NCBI GenBank assembly: GCA_036873755.1
Contig: JAVTVY010019642.1
Location: forward strand, 1-64,000
Direction: 5' to 3'
Source of the DNA: Hanleya hanleyi
Taxonomy: Eukaryota > Mollusca > Polyplacophora > Lepidopleurida > Hanleyidae
DNA length: 64,000 nucleotides
Shown: one piece after another, positions 1 to 8,740 of the stretch
How positions within the stretch are numbered: the stretch's first letter is position 1
Layout of the letters: each line of letters begins with the position of its first letter
Program-made: the position numbers and the translations under genes
The notes under the pieces: generated by a model
The model's input: only the letters and a program-made list of their open reading frames with translations
What the model was told of the DNA's origin: nothing
The model's database searches: none

Positions 1-444
1 CCCAGCATTTTGCTGTAGGGTAGGACTGAGTTCGACACTCACGTTGGGGCTGAGCGTGAGATTGGCCTTGTCGTTGTGTGCGTTGTAATCGAAGTCCACA
101 TGATTTTTGAAGGGGAAAGATTTGATGGGTTTTGAAGTATTCGTGACGTCTCGTAGAGGCTTATAATGCATCAGACTTCTCAGTCCACCCATGAACTGCT
201 TGGGGGTATCGTATTGACCTTCGGCTAGTTTGAGTCGAGTTTCTTGTCCTTCGTAGGTCACCTCGTACCATACTTCATTGGCTCGCACGTTGTACCACGA
301 GTAAGGGTATTGGATATCCACGAGTCCACATTCCCGGCGTCCAGGTAAATGCAACGGTTGCGGTAACTGGGTCACGTACTTGGTCAAGGTGTTGTCAGGA
401 AACACATCAGCCGAGCTGTTACTGGGTAGGGTGAGGTAAAACAT
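1..444 (-). CDS. Polinton minor capsid (penton-like) protein, 3' part cut by window edge
   Basis: The ATG is at 444-442 and the frame is open to the window edge, giving 148 codons. The encoded N-terminus (MFYLTLPSNSS) aligns almost residue for residue with the 262-residue protein at 39509-40297 in copy B, including the WYNVRANEVWY region. In Polintons this single-jelly-roll protein forms the pentons at capsid vertices. No break is visible in the portion present. It follows the proline-rich protein gene (478-1272), with about 33 bases containing a CAG/CTG triplet run between them. Family assignment is confident; completeness is unknown because the 3' end is outside the window. Confidence 0.85.
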   Translation of the reverse strand, partial: MFYLTLPSNSSADVFPDNTLTKYVTQLPQPLHLPGRRECGLVDIQYPYSWYNVRANEVWYEVTYEGQETRLKLAEGQYDTPKQFMGGLRSLMHYKPLRDVTNTSKPIKSFPFKNHVDFDYNAHNDKANLTLSPNVSVELSPTLQQNAG

Positions 445-477
445 GAGGACTGAGTTTTCCTGCTGCTGCTGTTGGTT

Positions 478-1272
478 TTAATACTTCTCCCAGCCCTTGG
501 GCGCTAATCGTCGTGATGGTCGCGGTGACTTAGATCTTGGTGGTTGCAGGGGGTGGCGTGGTAAAAGGGGTGAAAAAGTAGGTACCCGCCGTGGTGGTGA
601 TTTGGGGGGTGACTCCGGTTCCCAAGGTTGTGGTGAGAGTCGTCGTGCACGACTGGGTGATTGCATAAAGGCCCAGCGCTGGGGGTTCCCCACCAATTCC
701 TGTGGTACATGCATGTCTTTCAAGCCTTGAGCAAAGACCTCCCATCCTCGAGGATCCGTGTGCGACCTGCGCTGACGCATCAGGTCATTCACTAATTCCG
801 TCATGTGGGTACCGGGGACCACCTGATTCTGTACCAGGAGTTCGCCTTTATCATTCCAAGTCATGTTAGGATTCTGTTTCATCCGTTGTAATACCAGGCC
901 AGTTTGTTTCTTGAACGATGCAGGTACACTCTTCAGGACTTCGTCTTCGACCCACTGTGGGGCTGTGGGTGGTACCCCTGGTAATGAAGGCTGTTGGAGC
1001 GGTGCTGAGGTCGGTGGTGTGTCGCGTGGTGGTGGTGGTGGTGCTGGAGTAGAGAGGGTTTTGTATTGGTCCATGAACGTCATGTACCGCTGAAGCGTCT
1101 CATTGTACTGTTGTACTTTCTCACTATCGCTTAACCCCGGTCTCTGTAAGATCTGACGCATCTCTTCATCTAGGGTGTTTATCGTCTTCACCGTAGAAGG
1201 TACGGGGTAGGGCGATTGAAGGTTTTGAAGGAGCCGAGGTTCGACGAGGACCATTTTTTTCGTGTGGTTCAT
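478..1272 (-). CDS. Polinton proline-rich virion-associated protein, intact 264 aa
   Basis: This ORF starts MNHTKKMVLVEP and runs 264 residues without interruption, so it is the better copy of the gene broken at 38648-39475. It has an N-terminal helical region, a polyproline stretch near residues 75-100, a conserved central segment around MTWNDKGELLVQNQ, and a basic, proline- and serine-rich C-terminal tail (SPPRR and similar). Its ATG overlaps the stop of the upstream gene as ATGA (1269-1272). The position between the core-like and penton genes and the basic tail suggest an internal virion or DNA-associated role. That role is inference; I do not recognise a named family beyond Polinton/adintovirus proteins. 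Confidence 0.75.
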   Translation of the reverse strand: MNHTKKMVLVEPRLLQNLQSPYPVPSTVKTINTLDEEMRQILQRPGLSDSEKVQQYNETLQRYMTFMDQYKTLSTPAPPPPPRDTPPTSAPLQQPSLPGVPPTAPQWVEDEVLKSVPASFKKQTGLVLQRMKQNPNMTWNDKGELLVQNQVVPGTHMTELVNDLMRQRRSHTDPRGWEVFAQGLKDMHVPQELVGNPQRWAFMQSPSRARRLSPQPWEPESPPKSPPRRVPTFSPLLPRHPLQPPRSKSPRPSRRLAPKGWEKY

Positions 1273-1613
1273 TGTCGGCCGAAGAGTCCACCCAATACTG
1301 GACCCAACACGGAAGCGGCCAACGATGCTAAGATGGCCCCGAGAAATCCACCTTTCTGTAACACCTTTTTCTTTTGTGTTTGAGAGACTTGCTTCTGGAC
1401 TAAGGTTCGGAGACCTGTCTTATGCTTGGTCAACTTGGTCTTCTGAGCCGGAGTCAGTGGTACGTTGCCTTTTAACAGGTTGTACCCGATCTCGCACAGA
1501 CAGCGTACAAGGTCAGGGCCCGCACCGCGTACAATGGTTCGAACCAACTCGGGTGGGGCCGTCTTCAATACACGGAGCGTCGGGGCGTGCTTCCGTACTC
1601 TCGCAGACATCAT
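1269..1613 (-). CDS. Polinton small basic core-like protein with hydrophobic C-terminus
   Basis: The first ATG in frame is at 1613 (MMSARVRKHAP), giving about 114 residues. A helical, basic domain (PDLVRCLCEIGYNLLKG, LTPAQKTKLTKHK) is followed by a lysine-rich segment and a C-terminal glycine/alanine-rich hydrophobic stretch (GGFLGAILASLAASVLGPVL) ending LFGRQ. Copy B has the same gene at 38289. The terminal TGA overlaps the next gene's ATG as ATGA. A basic body with an amphipathic or hydrophobic end resembles small adenovirus-type internal virion proteins that act on DNA or membranes, but that role is inferred from layout. A TATA-like GATAAAAAG lies about 35 bases upstream in the sense strand. 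Confidence 0.75.
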   Translation of the reverse strand: MMSARVRKHAPTLRVLKTAPPELVRTIVRGAGPDLVRCLCEIGYNLLKGNVPLTPAQKTKLTKHKTGLRTLVQKQVSQTQKKKVLQKGGFLGAILASLAASVLGPVLGGLFGRQ

Positions 1614-1768
1614 GTACAACTAATGCCAGAACCCACAACCCTGCCCTTTTTATCTATCTCAGAGAACAGAGACAAAAATCAACCATGATGTGGTATTCAT
1701 TCTTTTATTATCCCCATCATCAAAACACACACACCCCAGCTGGGGGAGCCACTGTGGGTGTGTTTACA

Positions 1769-2316
1769 TTATTTTTGCGTGTACACGTGGTGAGTCTCTC
1801 CGGGAAAGATTCTGGTGCGTAGTCGAAGGTGATCGGGGGTGGCTTGCTTCAGGTCGAAGAGCATATACCCGTGCTGAGGGGTTGTCGCATCTTTAAAGGC
1901 TTCCAACGCAAACGCAGTGCGTCCAGGGTACATCTGTCTCGCCAGGTGCAGTAGTTGAGTGGTATCTCTCGGGTTTTTGAAGACCACCATGTAGTGGGCA
2001 TTTAAGCTGATGTTCCGATGTTCTTTGTTTTTACTGAACAGATGCTGAGCCGTCGATGGTGGCTGCCTTTGGTAAAGAGTTGGGTGACCCGACTGTCCGT
2101 CTCCGCCATGAGATCATCCAGAACCACCAAGGTGTCGGGTTCCAAATCGACCAGGTTGGGTAGGCCTTCCACGAACGTGATGTGGGGCATTGCTGCATAC
2201 GCTGCCTGCCATTCTCCGTAACACCACACGACTCGGGCAATGGGTGGGGTGATCATGCCGGAGCCCGTCGGTCCTGCGATGACGCAAGTGAAGGGATGCT
2301 GCCAACGGGGGTCCAT
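1769..2316 (-). pseudogene. Polinton FtsK/HerA-type DNA-packaging ATPase, broken
   Basis: This is homologous to the intact 202-residue ATPase at 37524-38132. The start is MDPRWQHPF and the Walker A begins GPTGSG, but a 42 bp in-frame deletion removes its lysine and threonine and the 12 residues after them, ending in the segment before MITPPIARVVW. Walker B (TLVVLDDLM) is present. A second deletion of 19 bp near 2030, at an ATC/ATC microhomology, shifts the frame. The C-terminal third (1769-1990) is then open in another frame to the normal TAA. The protein would normally use ATP to drive genome packaging; this copy cannot bind nucleotide normally. The first deletion is also flanked by short repeats (GCA). 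Confidence 0.88.
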
Positions 2317-2804
2317 GGTTGGAGGTGTATCCGCTGTCGTGGTAACCCGCTCTTGTAAATTTGGTACGAGTGAACTGGAGTGGTGGGTACAACGTCGGTC
2401 GTCGTTGTCTGTTCACTGTCAGGGATGATGATGATGGTGGTGGGTACAACGTTGGTCGTCGTTGTCTGTTCACTGTGAGGGATGAAATCCGGTGGGTTTT
2501 CAGACGTAGTAGGTGTACTTGGTGTAGGTGTTGACTCTATACTTGGTGTGGAGCTCGTTGTGGCTCGTACACGTGGTGTGGTGATGACTGGGCTCGATAC
2601 GGGGTTGACTGGTGCTCTCTGTAGACCGGTTTCACTGATGGCTGGTGTTCTCAATTGGTTAAGTAACGTGCTGACATAGGATACGTCGTAAAATACACCT
2701 CCGTACAACACACTCAACAGGGATAGCAATATCACCACAAAGCCTACTTGCGCTTTGCGCGTTTTGGGAGACGCTGTGTTCAGAGACGGTTGCACCGTGT
2801 TCAT
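2253..2804 (-). CDS. Polinton single-pass membrane protein with mucin-like Thr/Ser/Pro tail
   Basis: 183 residues. A short basic N-terminus (SPKTRKAQ) precedes one transmembrane helix at about residues 20-40 (VGFVVILLSLLSVLYGG). Next is a predicted ectodomain rich in Thr, Ser and Pro, with two near-identical SEQTTTT..VVPTT blocks. This looks like a type II membrane protein with a mucin-like stalk. In copy B the frame ends at a TGA overlapping the ATPase start (ATGA). Here that TGA is TGG, so the frame reads about 20 residues further across the ATPase gene. A CTATAAAG box lies about 45 bases upstream, fused to the integrase stop codon. The function is unknown; it could be a virion surface or budding-related protein. 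Confidence 0.7.
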   Translation of the reverse strand: MNTVQPSLNTASPKTRKAQVGFVVILLSLLSVLYGGVFYDVSYVSTLLNQLRTPAISETGLQRAPVNPVSSPVITTPRVRATTSSTPSIESTPTPSTPTTSENPPDFIPHSEQTTTTNVVPTTIIIIPDSEQTTTTDVVPTTPVHSYQIYKSGLPRQRIHLQPWTPVGSIPSLASSQDRRAPA

Positions 2805-2846
2805 GGTCGAACGTGGAATGAAGGATGACGGTAGTGGTGTCTGGCT

Positions 2847-4010
2847 TTATAGTCGTTTCACCTGGTTGGCTGCGACCCAGGAATTGAAGGAACTGGGCCA
2901 GCCTTGCCATTTCACGAAATGAAACAGTTTGCCACGTCGACGTTCCGTTTTCAAAATCTGCTCCACCGTGTAGTAGTCTTGCTGTGTTTTTACGACAGGC
3001 TGTAATTCCATCTCGTAAAACGTGCCTAGCAACGTTTCCCCTTGAAGATCTTCCAGTTCATAGACTCGCCGCTGTCGGGGTAGGCGCCGTTTAATCAGGA
3101 AGTGCTCATCGCTCCAGTTGGGCAAGTAACTTTTCTCGAACTTGCCCTTGACTTTACTGATCCGTACAGGGTCCCCGACCTTGAACATCTCCTTCGGTGC
3201 TCGTTGCGATTGTATGGGGTACAAGACACGCCGGACTTGGGCTTCATTGCGTTGGGTCACGGTAATGGGGGCTCTCTCTATACTTCGATGATAGGCTCGA
3301 TTGTAACCCCTCACAAGTTTCGGGAGAACATCGATGTACCGCCTTGTATTCTTATAGGTGAAATATTTATACATGCGGCCTTTGAATGTCCTGTTGAACC
3401 TTTCCACCACGGAAGCCTTGGTCTCGTTGTACGTATGGAAGAAGAAGACCTTCTGTTTCTTGAGAAAGGCTTGGAACGGTCTGTTGAACCTTTCGACCAC
3501 GGAAGCCTTGGTCTCGTTGTACGTATGGAAGAAGAAGACCTTCTGTTTCTTGAGAAAGGCTTGGAACGGTCTGTTGAGGAATTCCGTGCCTTCGTCGGTT
3601 TGCAAATACAAAGGTTTGCGCCCGGTCTTGAAGATGTCTTTGAACGCCGCTATGAGATTCGCCCCCGTTTTCGTCCGGATGGGTACCACCCACGCATACT
3701 TCGACAGGATATCGATGCACGTCAAGATATACCGATTCCCATCGTTGTGTTTGGCAAAGGCGCTCATATCGACCAAATCCGCTTGCCATTGGGCATCTAG
3801 TCCTCCCACGATGACCCGGTTCCGTAGAAAATGGCGACGGGCAGCTCGATGTAAGGTATAGGTGTCTTGTTTTCTTAACCAATCTCGGACTTGGGCACGT
3901 TGTATCCCTTGGGGTTTGGCCGCTCGATAGAGAGCCGACAATGCACTATACGCAGCCGGACTGTCGGGACTGTAGTATAAGTTATCCAACACCTTCTCCC
4001 AGCGCTTCAT
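2847..4010 (-). CDS. Polinton chromodomain integrase, with internal 30-residue duplication
   Basis: 387 residues; the copy B counterpart is 357. The order is an N-terminal zinc-binding-like or helical region, an rve-family catalytic core and a C-terminal chromodomain (YYTVEQIL..., FVKWQGWP, SFNSWV). The catalytic D,D,E are visible: Asp in ADLVDM, Asp in TDEGTEF and Glu in VVERFNRT. A perfect-register 90 bp duplication (3391-3480 and 3481-3570, one mismatch) repeats the 30 residues that carry the catalytic Glu, so this copy has two candidate Glu residues and an altered D-to-E spacing. It would catalyse element integration with a 6 bp stagger. Activity of the duplicated form is doubtful. Confidence 0.93.
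   Translation of the reverse strand: MKRWEKVLDNLYYSPDSPAAYSALSALYRAAKPQGIQRAQVRDWLRKQDTYTLHRAARRHFLRNRVIVGGLDAQWQADLVDMSAFAKHNDGNRYILTCIDILSKYAWVVPIRTKTGANLIAAFKDIFKTGRKPLYLQTDEGTEFLNRPFQAFLKKQKVFFFHTYNETKASVVERFNRPFQAFLKKQKVFFFHTYNETKASVVERFNRTFKGRMYKYFTYKNTRRYIDVLPKLVRGYNRAYHRSIERAPITVTQRNEAQVRRVLYPIQSQRAPKEMFKVGDPVRISKVKGKFEKSYLPNWSDEHFLIKRRLPRQRRVYELEDLQGETLLGTFYEMELQPVVKTQQDYYTVEQILKTERRRGKLFHFVKWQGWPSSFNSWVAANQVKRL
3391..3570 (-). repeat. 90 bp tandem duplication inside integrase gene
   Basis: Units 3391-3480 and 3481-3570 are identical except for C/G at 3405/3495. The copy B integrase has a single unit. The duplication is in frame and includes the catalytic-Glu segment. Confidence 0.95.
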
Positions 4011-4062
4011 GGTGACAAAATGATGTTGGACCCGGAGAGTATCGCTTATTTATAACAAGTTT

Positions 4063-4560
4063 CTACCACCGTTGTGTTGGTTGACTGAGTTCAGCCGGAT
4101 AGTCTATAGCCTCGTCGTCTGGTTCATGACTAGACAGTTGTTCATTGGGTTCAGCCAGCGCGTGCTCAATAGCACGAGCCCACCGCAACTGGTCTGATGA
4201 CCGCTCGTCCGGTGTAAACAGCTGGTCCACAATAGGCACCACTTTCTCCAAGGCTGTCCACAGGTCAGGGTCTAGGGTGAAGCTTTGCGTAGGATCGTGG
4301 TAACGCCCCACACGGCCAAAGAAGGGTCCACGGTGTACGTAGTTGGCGTTCTCGAGGTGGATGAGGTTTCCGTCGAGCTCACCAGACAACACTTGTTTGA
4401 ATTTGGTCCAACCATCACGGTGTAGGGTAACCGTAGTGGATGTGTACTCCGAACCCCACCCACAGGCATCCCGATCTTCCACGAGGGTGACTTTATCTTC
4501 ATAGACGTGTAACCCCACCTGGGGTGTAAGGGGCAGGATGGCTCGTAGGACTGGTGACAT
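4063..4560 (-). CDS. Polinton conserved protein, possibly PC4-like ssDNA-binding
   Basis: 165 residues starting MSPVLRAIL, intact and nearly identical to copy B's 35370-35867. Two segments have the strand-rich then 'SFTLDPDLWTALEKVVP' or 'TVTLHRDGWTKFKRVL' pattern: a beta strand ending in T-L, a turn, then a helix starting with a Trp residue. This recalls the end of PC4 coactivator-type ssDNA-binding domains. The C-terminus is acidic (SSHEPDDEAIDYPAE). The PC4 link is only a pattern resemblance; a binding or replication-support role would be inference. It lies between the integrase and the small membrane protein, with a TTATAAATAA box in the gap before the integrase. Confidence 0.65.
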   Translation of the reverse strand: MSPVLRAILPLTPQVGLHVYEDKVTLVEDRDACGWGSEYTSTTVTLHRDGWTKFKQVLSGELDGNLIHLENANYVHRGPFFGRVGRYHDPTQSFTLDPDLWTALEKVVPIVDQLFTPDERSSDQLRWARAIEHALAEPNEQLSSHEPDDEAIDYPAELSQPTQRW

Positions 4561-4632
4561 GGTTTATCCAATGACGACGGGTGAATGACGCACACGGTGT
4601 CTGCCCCTCGTATTTATGGTGAGGTCCCACTG

Positions 4633-4953
4633 TCAATGCCGCAGCGCCAGGGTCAATAGGGCACAGACCATGACTAGGCCAACCAGCCGTCGCTGGTTCC
4701 GGCGTGAGCGCTCGTGGTCCATAGCCTGGGCATCAAGGATGGCTGTCATAGTCCAGTAGTGGTGAGTGATGGCACACCTCTCCATCGAGTGCACTCTTTC
4801 GAGGACCGCTTCTGTGAACTCTTTCAGGATCTGGCGTCGCCCCTCGTTGTCGTCGCCATCTGCAAACATGGACCGAACCACCGCTCGGTAACCCGTGAAT
4901 GAATCAACCACGGTCGCATGCTGTAAAATCCGAGACGCATGGGTCTCCGTCAT
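4633..4953 (-). CDS. Polinton small tail-anchored protein
   Basis: 106 residues, the terminal gene next to the TIR, and 1:1 alignable with copy B's 34977-35297. A mostly helical soluble part (FTGYRAVVRSMFADGDDNEGRR) is followed by a C-terminal hydrophobic helix (RLVGLVMVCALLTLALRH) preceded by a basic cluster RRNQRR. This suits a tail-anchored or single-pass membrane protein. I do not recognise the family. A TATATAAC-type box sits about 40 bases upstream in both copies. Conservation of an intact frame in two copies supports a real gene. Confidence 0.7.
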   Translation of the reverse strand: MTETHASRILQHATVVDSFTGYRAVVRSMFADGDDNEGRRQILKEFTEAVLERVHSMERCAITHHYWTMTAILDAQAMDHERSRRNQRRLVGLVMVCALLTLALRH

Positions 4954-5084
4954 TCCGCAGGAATGGAGGTGTAGGATGCAGAGCGACCTGTTATATACGC
5001 CTATACGTAGCTCTACAGCGTAATAAGTATTATTCTGATGGGTTAGTCCAAGGTAACAACAACAAACAGGTCAATCCTTTGATT

Positions 5085-5262
5085 ATAGCAATAACCCACG
5101 CACTTCCGGCGATCATCCGCGCTGCGTGCCGGATGATCTCGCGCGCGCGCGCTGCGGATGGGGGAACCCCCCCAGTCAGGGTGTACATTCCGTGGGACTA
5201 CTTTTTCTCCGCGGAAGTTTTCTTCCGCGACCGCATCATCGCCATACCGCATCACCGCGGAA
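5085..5262 (-). repeat. Inner part of Polinton terminal inverted repeat, copy A end, plus GC-rich foldback
   Basis: 5162-5262 shares with copy B the block from CCCCCAGTCAGGGTGTACAT through a GTGGGACTACTTTTTC stretch to CCGCATCACCGCGG. Inside it, 5111-5119 and 5130-5138 form the inverted pair GATCATCCG/CGGATGATC, and a (GC)n run follows. The outermost TIR portion seen in copy B is not present. Confidence 0.75.
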
Positions 5263-5947
5263 TTCAGTGAAATAGGGTGATATTTAGCATACAAAATATT
5301 TAATTCGACAGTTTCTTTGCAGAAAATCATTTTTATCAACCTCTCTGGAGATTTACTTTTCTGAACCCGCCTTACTCTAATATAAAACTAAAGGTAAAAC
5401 TGAGGGAAAACAGATCATTCGTCTAATTTCATAAAATTTAGACAACAAAGATGATAGTATAGTGAATTTCGGTGAGTAGTCCTCCCATCTGAATGGTTCT
5501 GCATTCCGATCGCATGTTCTGAAAGCGTTTGTCGATGAAAATGGGTGAGCATAAACGTGTGTAGATGAATGACATTAACCCTTTTGACCACGTGCCAACA
5601 ACAACAACAACACCAAACAACAACAACAGGTTGAATGACTGTCTCATTCAGACTGACTTTGATTGACAGGTGTTCAATTTTGTGCACAGGGTTAATGCAT
5701 CGAGGCCGGAAAAATTCCACCTGAGCAGGAAGATACTTACATTGTAACTCTCAAATGCCTGCTCTCATGTGTTTGGTCGATATTCACAAAATAAATTCAA
5801 CTTTACAGGCCTATATCTCATTAGGTCAAGGTCAAAGGTCAACACTCTCAACTGTGAACTGCCCCTGACTGATATCTATAAGGGTGTTTAATCTCATACC
5901 TCTATCTTCATAGGTTAAGCAGATATTCGACTCTTAGAGTTTGCTTG

Positions 5948-5981
<34 letters not shown>

Positions 5982-6246
5982 CAGAATATCAAAAGGTCTT
6001 TCCATCTGAAATGGAAAGACCTAATAATAAGAGATGATTGGGGTCATTTTGAGCTTATTTGTATACAGTCTTATTCTTTCCTGAATAGTCCTGTCAGAGG
6101 TTGGGAGATTGGGAGACGTGACGGAGAAAGTTTCTCTTCAGTTGGCCTACATCGTCCGCTTTTAGATCGAGGTTTCTCATCAGCTGGTCAAGTTTGGTAA
6201 CATCATGGGCTTAACTGATGTCTGCGCCCTCCCTCTATAACTCGCC
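5263..6246. other. No gene seen; simple repeats and a perfect hairpin
   Basis: AT-rich DNA. It contains CAA-rich runs near 5597-5630, AGGTCA-type half-sites near 5826-5845, a (TAA)n tract at 5949-5980 and a perfect 12 bp stem hairpin at 5994-6022 (AGGTCTTTCCAT, loop CTGAA). The hairpin next to a microsatellite resembles the ends of the tandem-core elements elsewhere in the window, but no tandem core is seen here. Confidence 0.6.
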
Positions 6247-6699
6247 TTAACAGAAAATGACTACGTTTGTCTGCCTTCTCTCTCTCTGTCTTGGATATCC
6301 GCACATATCGCATTTCACATTAATAATATTCTCTAAGTTTGGCATTGTTTGGTTTACTCTATCGCCAAGATTGGCAAGTTTCTGTGAGTTCTGTTCTAAG
6401 TTCTTGCTCATTTCCGCCATTTGCTGTTTTATCGAATCTTTCTCTTTTTTTCGTTTAAATACAGACACTAGCACTTCAGGGAAGGTGACGTCACATTTTG
6501 CACAGTACCAGTGAATATGAGTGTTACCTTTCATAAGAACCTTGTAAGTGTCGGCATAAACGTTACTTACGTCACACTTTATAGCCATGACATCCTCAAG
6601 AAGGACCATTTTTTTTACAAGAACTACATCGAGTGTCATTAACGTTAGCCATGATAATTCCACCGCCACTTGCTGACTAGCTACCAATAGATTGAACAT
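6247..6699 (-). pseudogene. Possible LINE ORF1 fragment with half PHD-type zinc finger
   Basis: An ATG-initiated 150-residue frame. Residues ~45-75 (DTYKVLMKGNTHIHWYCAKC) match the second half of a PHD-like finger (W-Y-C-x2-C), followed by a coiled-coil-like segment (IKQQMAEMSKNLEQNSQKL). Another CxxC (CDMCGYPRQR) occurs near the end. PHD finger plus coiled coil is typical of ORF1 of some CR1/L2-like LINEs. The N-terminal finger half is absent and no RT follows, so it is probably a relic. A (TTG)n tract lies just upstream at about 6705-6735. Confidence 0.4.
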
Positions 6700-7307
6700 C
6701 GTTTTTGTTATTGTTGTTGTTGTTGTTGTTGTTGCAGTTTTAGAAGCGACGATCTGGTCATTCTCTTCCTAGACTGAGACTCAGTCCCTTTATCCGGTTA
6801 AACCATCAGTTTCGGTGGCTGTAGTTTCAGTTTCGTTGGCGGAATGGAATATCCGACGACAGGAATTTCCGATGTGGAACGGACTGTTTCCGAAATGACC
6901 AAACTCTGAAATCGGTTAACAAAGGTCTGTTCACAACAAAAGTCGAAAAAGCTTATAAAATATTAGGCAGCATAACAGTGCTGTGTATAAAGGGTAAAAT
7001 ACAGCAGATGAGGATTATCAGAACTGGGCAGCCGACTGTCTGTACCAGCAATGAAAAGTCGATGTTGTTGTTGATTACTGGAGTAGGTTGTCGGGAAAAG
7101 TTGTGTCCCTTTACGTTAAGAGCCCAAGCCCAAGGAGGTTGATCTGCCTCCCCGAGTCGAAGAGTCAGTGGAGATGATCCCAGTGTGAATAAGCTCCCCC
7201 ATCTACCTTCTCTGCCTACCAAATATGGGCATTGCGTGGGCTGGTAGTACTCCAGCTAGCCCTATAAAGCGAGCTTGCTTACCTGGTTCAACAGGCACTC
7301 CATCATA

Positions 7308-8400
7308 ATGTTCACGTGTACGGCCTGTTCGAAGTACTTTACGCACCTGCACTACTTACGTCGCCATGAATCTGCCAGTCGAGACATCACCCCGCAGTAT
7401 ACCTGTACCATATGTGGGGAAAACTTTAAACGGTTGGATGTATAACGGCGCTTACGCCATTGGCCAGCAGCCAAGGAGGAATTCCAGACATGCGAATACC
7501 GCTTCAAATGTCTGCGTCAGGTTCAGCATCACCAACGCATACGTCACGCTGTGCCACATTTGCGAGAGCCCATAGAGACCGAGACATAGGGCTCATCCAT
7601 CCTGCGAGTAGAAGAATCCGTAGACCACAGCATTAAGAAGCGTCCAATCAGTATACGTTACGCTGTACGGTCACGCTATAGACCACTGACGAAGATATGT
7701 AAAAAATGCGGTCGAGTCTTCGATTATCCCAGTCCCCTGGGACAGCATCAACGGATCGTCTATGGAGGATACCCGCAGATACGTTTGAGGGAGACCGTAG
7801 ACCCTAGCATCGAGGCAGAGAGACCACCGAACCTGTCATAACACCTTACGCTAGCGATGATGTATATTTTGTTGACGATCCCGTGGACGTACCCAGTGAG
7901 GCCTTGCCTGAAGTCCATCCAATGAGAGAGACGGCAATTGGTCCATGATCCGACGATGTTTCTATCGCCATGGCCCGCTGTTAGAAATCTACAATTTCCG
8001 CCTGATCGACCTAAACCGTCCCTCCATCTATATGGAAGCCATCTATCAAAATCAAGCCACAGTCGTTTACTTGAATGTAGAAATTGGATACATTATACAC
8101 CATAAAGAGAAATAGGAACTGCGATATTACTACCCCAGCCCCAACATCCACGTGTTCGACCAACGTTTTTTACCAAAACGGCTCGTGCTTCTCTGGAGCC
8201 TGCTTTTGGTTCAGATTGACACATTGGATCCAGTGGTATGGGCACGGAAACAACGCCCCAATACCCAATGAAGCGTGGAGAAGGTGACCAATGTGAGGGT
8301 TTTCGTTACCAAACTCGGAGACCAGCCTTTGAGTACACGATTGATTACTCACACAATACACATCCCCAAGGCGCCTCCTTCGATTGGATATGCTGTAACA
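7308..8400 (+). pseudogene. Relic family B DNA polymerase N-terminus of a second Polinton lineage
   Basis: From an ATG at 7308, with a CTATAAAG box ~45 bases upstream, the frame encodes two C2H2-like fingers (CTACSKYF..., CTICGENF...). After several stops and frameshifts, segments follow that align with the N-terminal region of copy B's polymerase: DLYNFRL-like at about 7985, the KETDQLRYYYPS-like HHKEK..LRYYYPS at about 8095, the VFDQ motif at 8155, and WVRQQRPNT-like near 8240. Divergence is large, so this is a different and older lineage. It preserves the zinc-finger N-terminus that copy B has lost to repeats. Polymerase motifs A-C are not present. Confidence 0.7.
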
Positions 8401-8429
8401 TTGGGAGTAATAAAACGATGGATATCTCC

Positions 8430-8740
8430 GTTTGCGACGCCTCACTCACTCACTCACTCGCTCACCCAATCATTCGTTCTTCAATCAATCATTCTGTACC
8501 CAGCGGGAGGCAATTCTATCTTGGTAGATAGACACATCATGCCCTCCCTAACAATACCAGCATGTTCAGAATCCTCGTAATCTCGCTGGACACTCCCTGG
8601 TATACGTACATCTCCAAGGTTCACGAGTCGCCTCTATGAGTTATTGCATACCAGTAGGCATGCATCAAGAGTGCACACGAGCGATGCTGGACTTTCACTA
8701 CTACTGATGACGTCATAGTCACGTGGACATCCCTCAAGTC
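8430..8740. other. No gene seen; degenerate flank of polymerase relic
   Basis: A short CACT tract (about 8440-8463) and otherwise unremarkable sequence without an open frame of interest. Confidence 0.5.

Larger units (their letters stand above)
1..5262 (-). mobile_element. Polinton/Maverick copy A, partial
   Basis: Eight consecutive minus-strand genes match, in the same order, the first eight protein genes of the complete element at 34580-47406 (copy B): small membrane protein, possible PC4-like protein, integrase, membrane protein, ATPase, core-like protein, proline-rich protein and penton. The window starts inside the penton gene, so the GLGN protein, major capsid, protease and polymerase lie outside. 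The terminal module at about 5162-5262 matches the inner part of copy B's TIR, but homology stops after the CCGCATCACCGCGGAATTC stretch. The outer ~190 bp of copy B's TIR is missing or replaced, and I could not find a target duplication. Copy A also has about 75 bp of GC-rich foldback DNA near 5085-5160 that copy B lacks. Confidence 0.9.

Noticed and set aside
3102..3800. Long plus-strand frames opposite the integrase (and equivalents at 36223-36738)
   Set aside because: Antisense shadows of a well-supported integrase gene.
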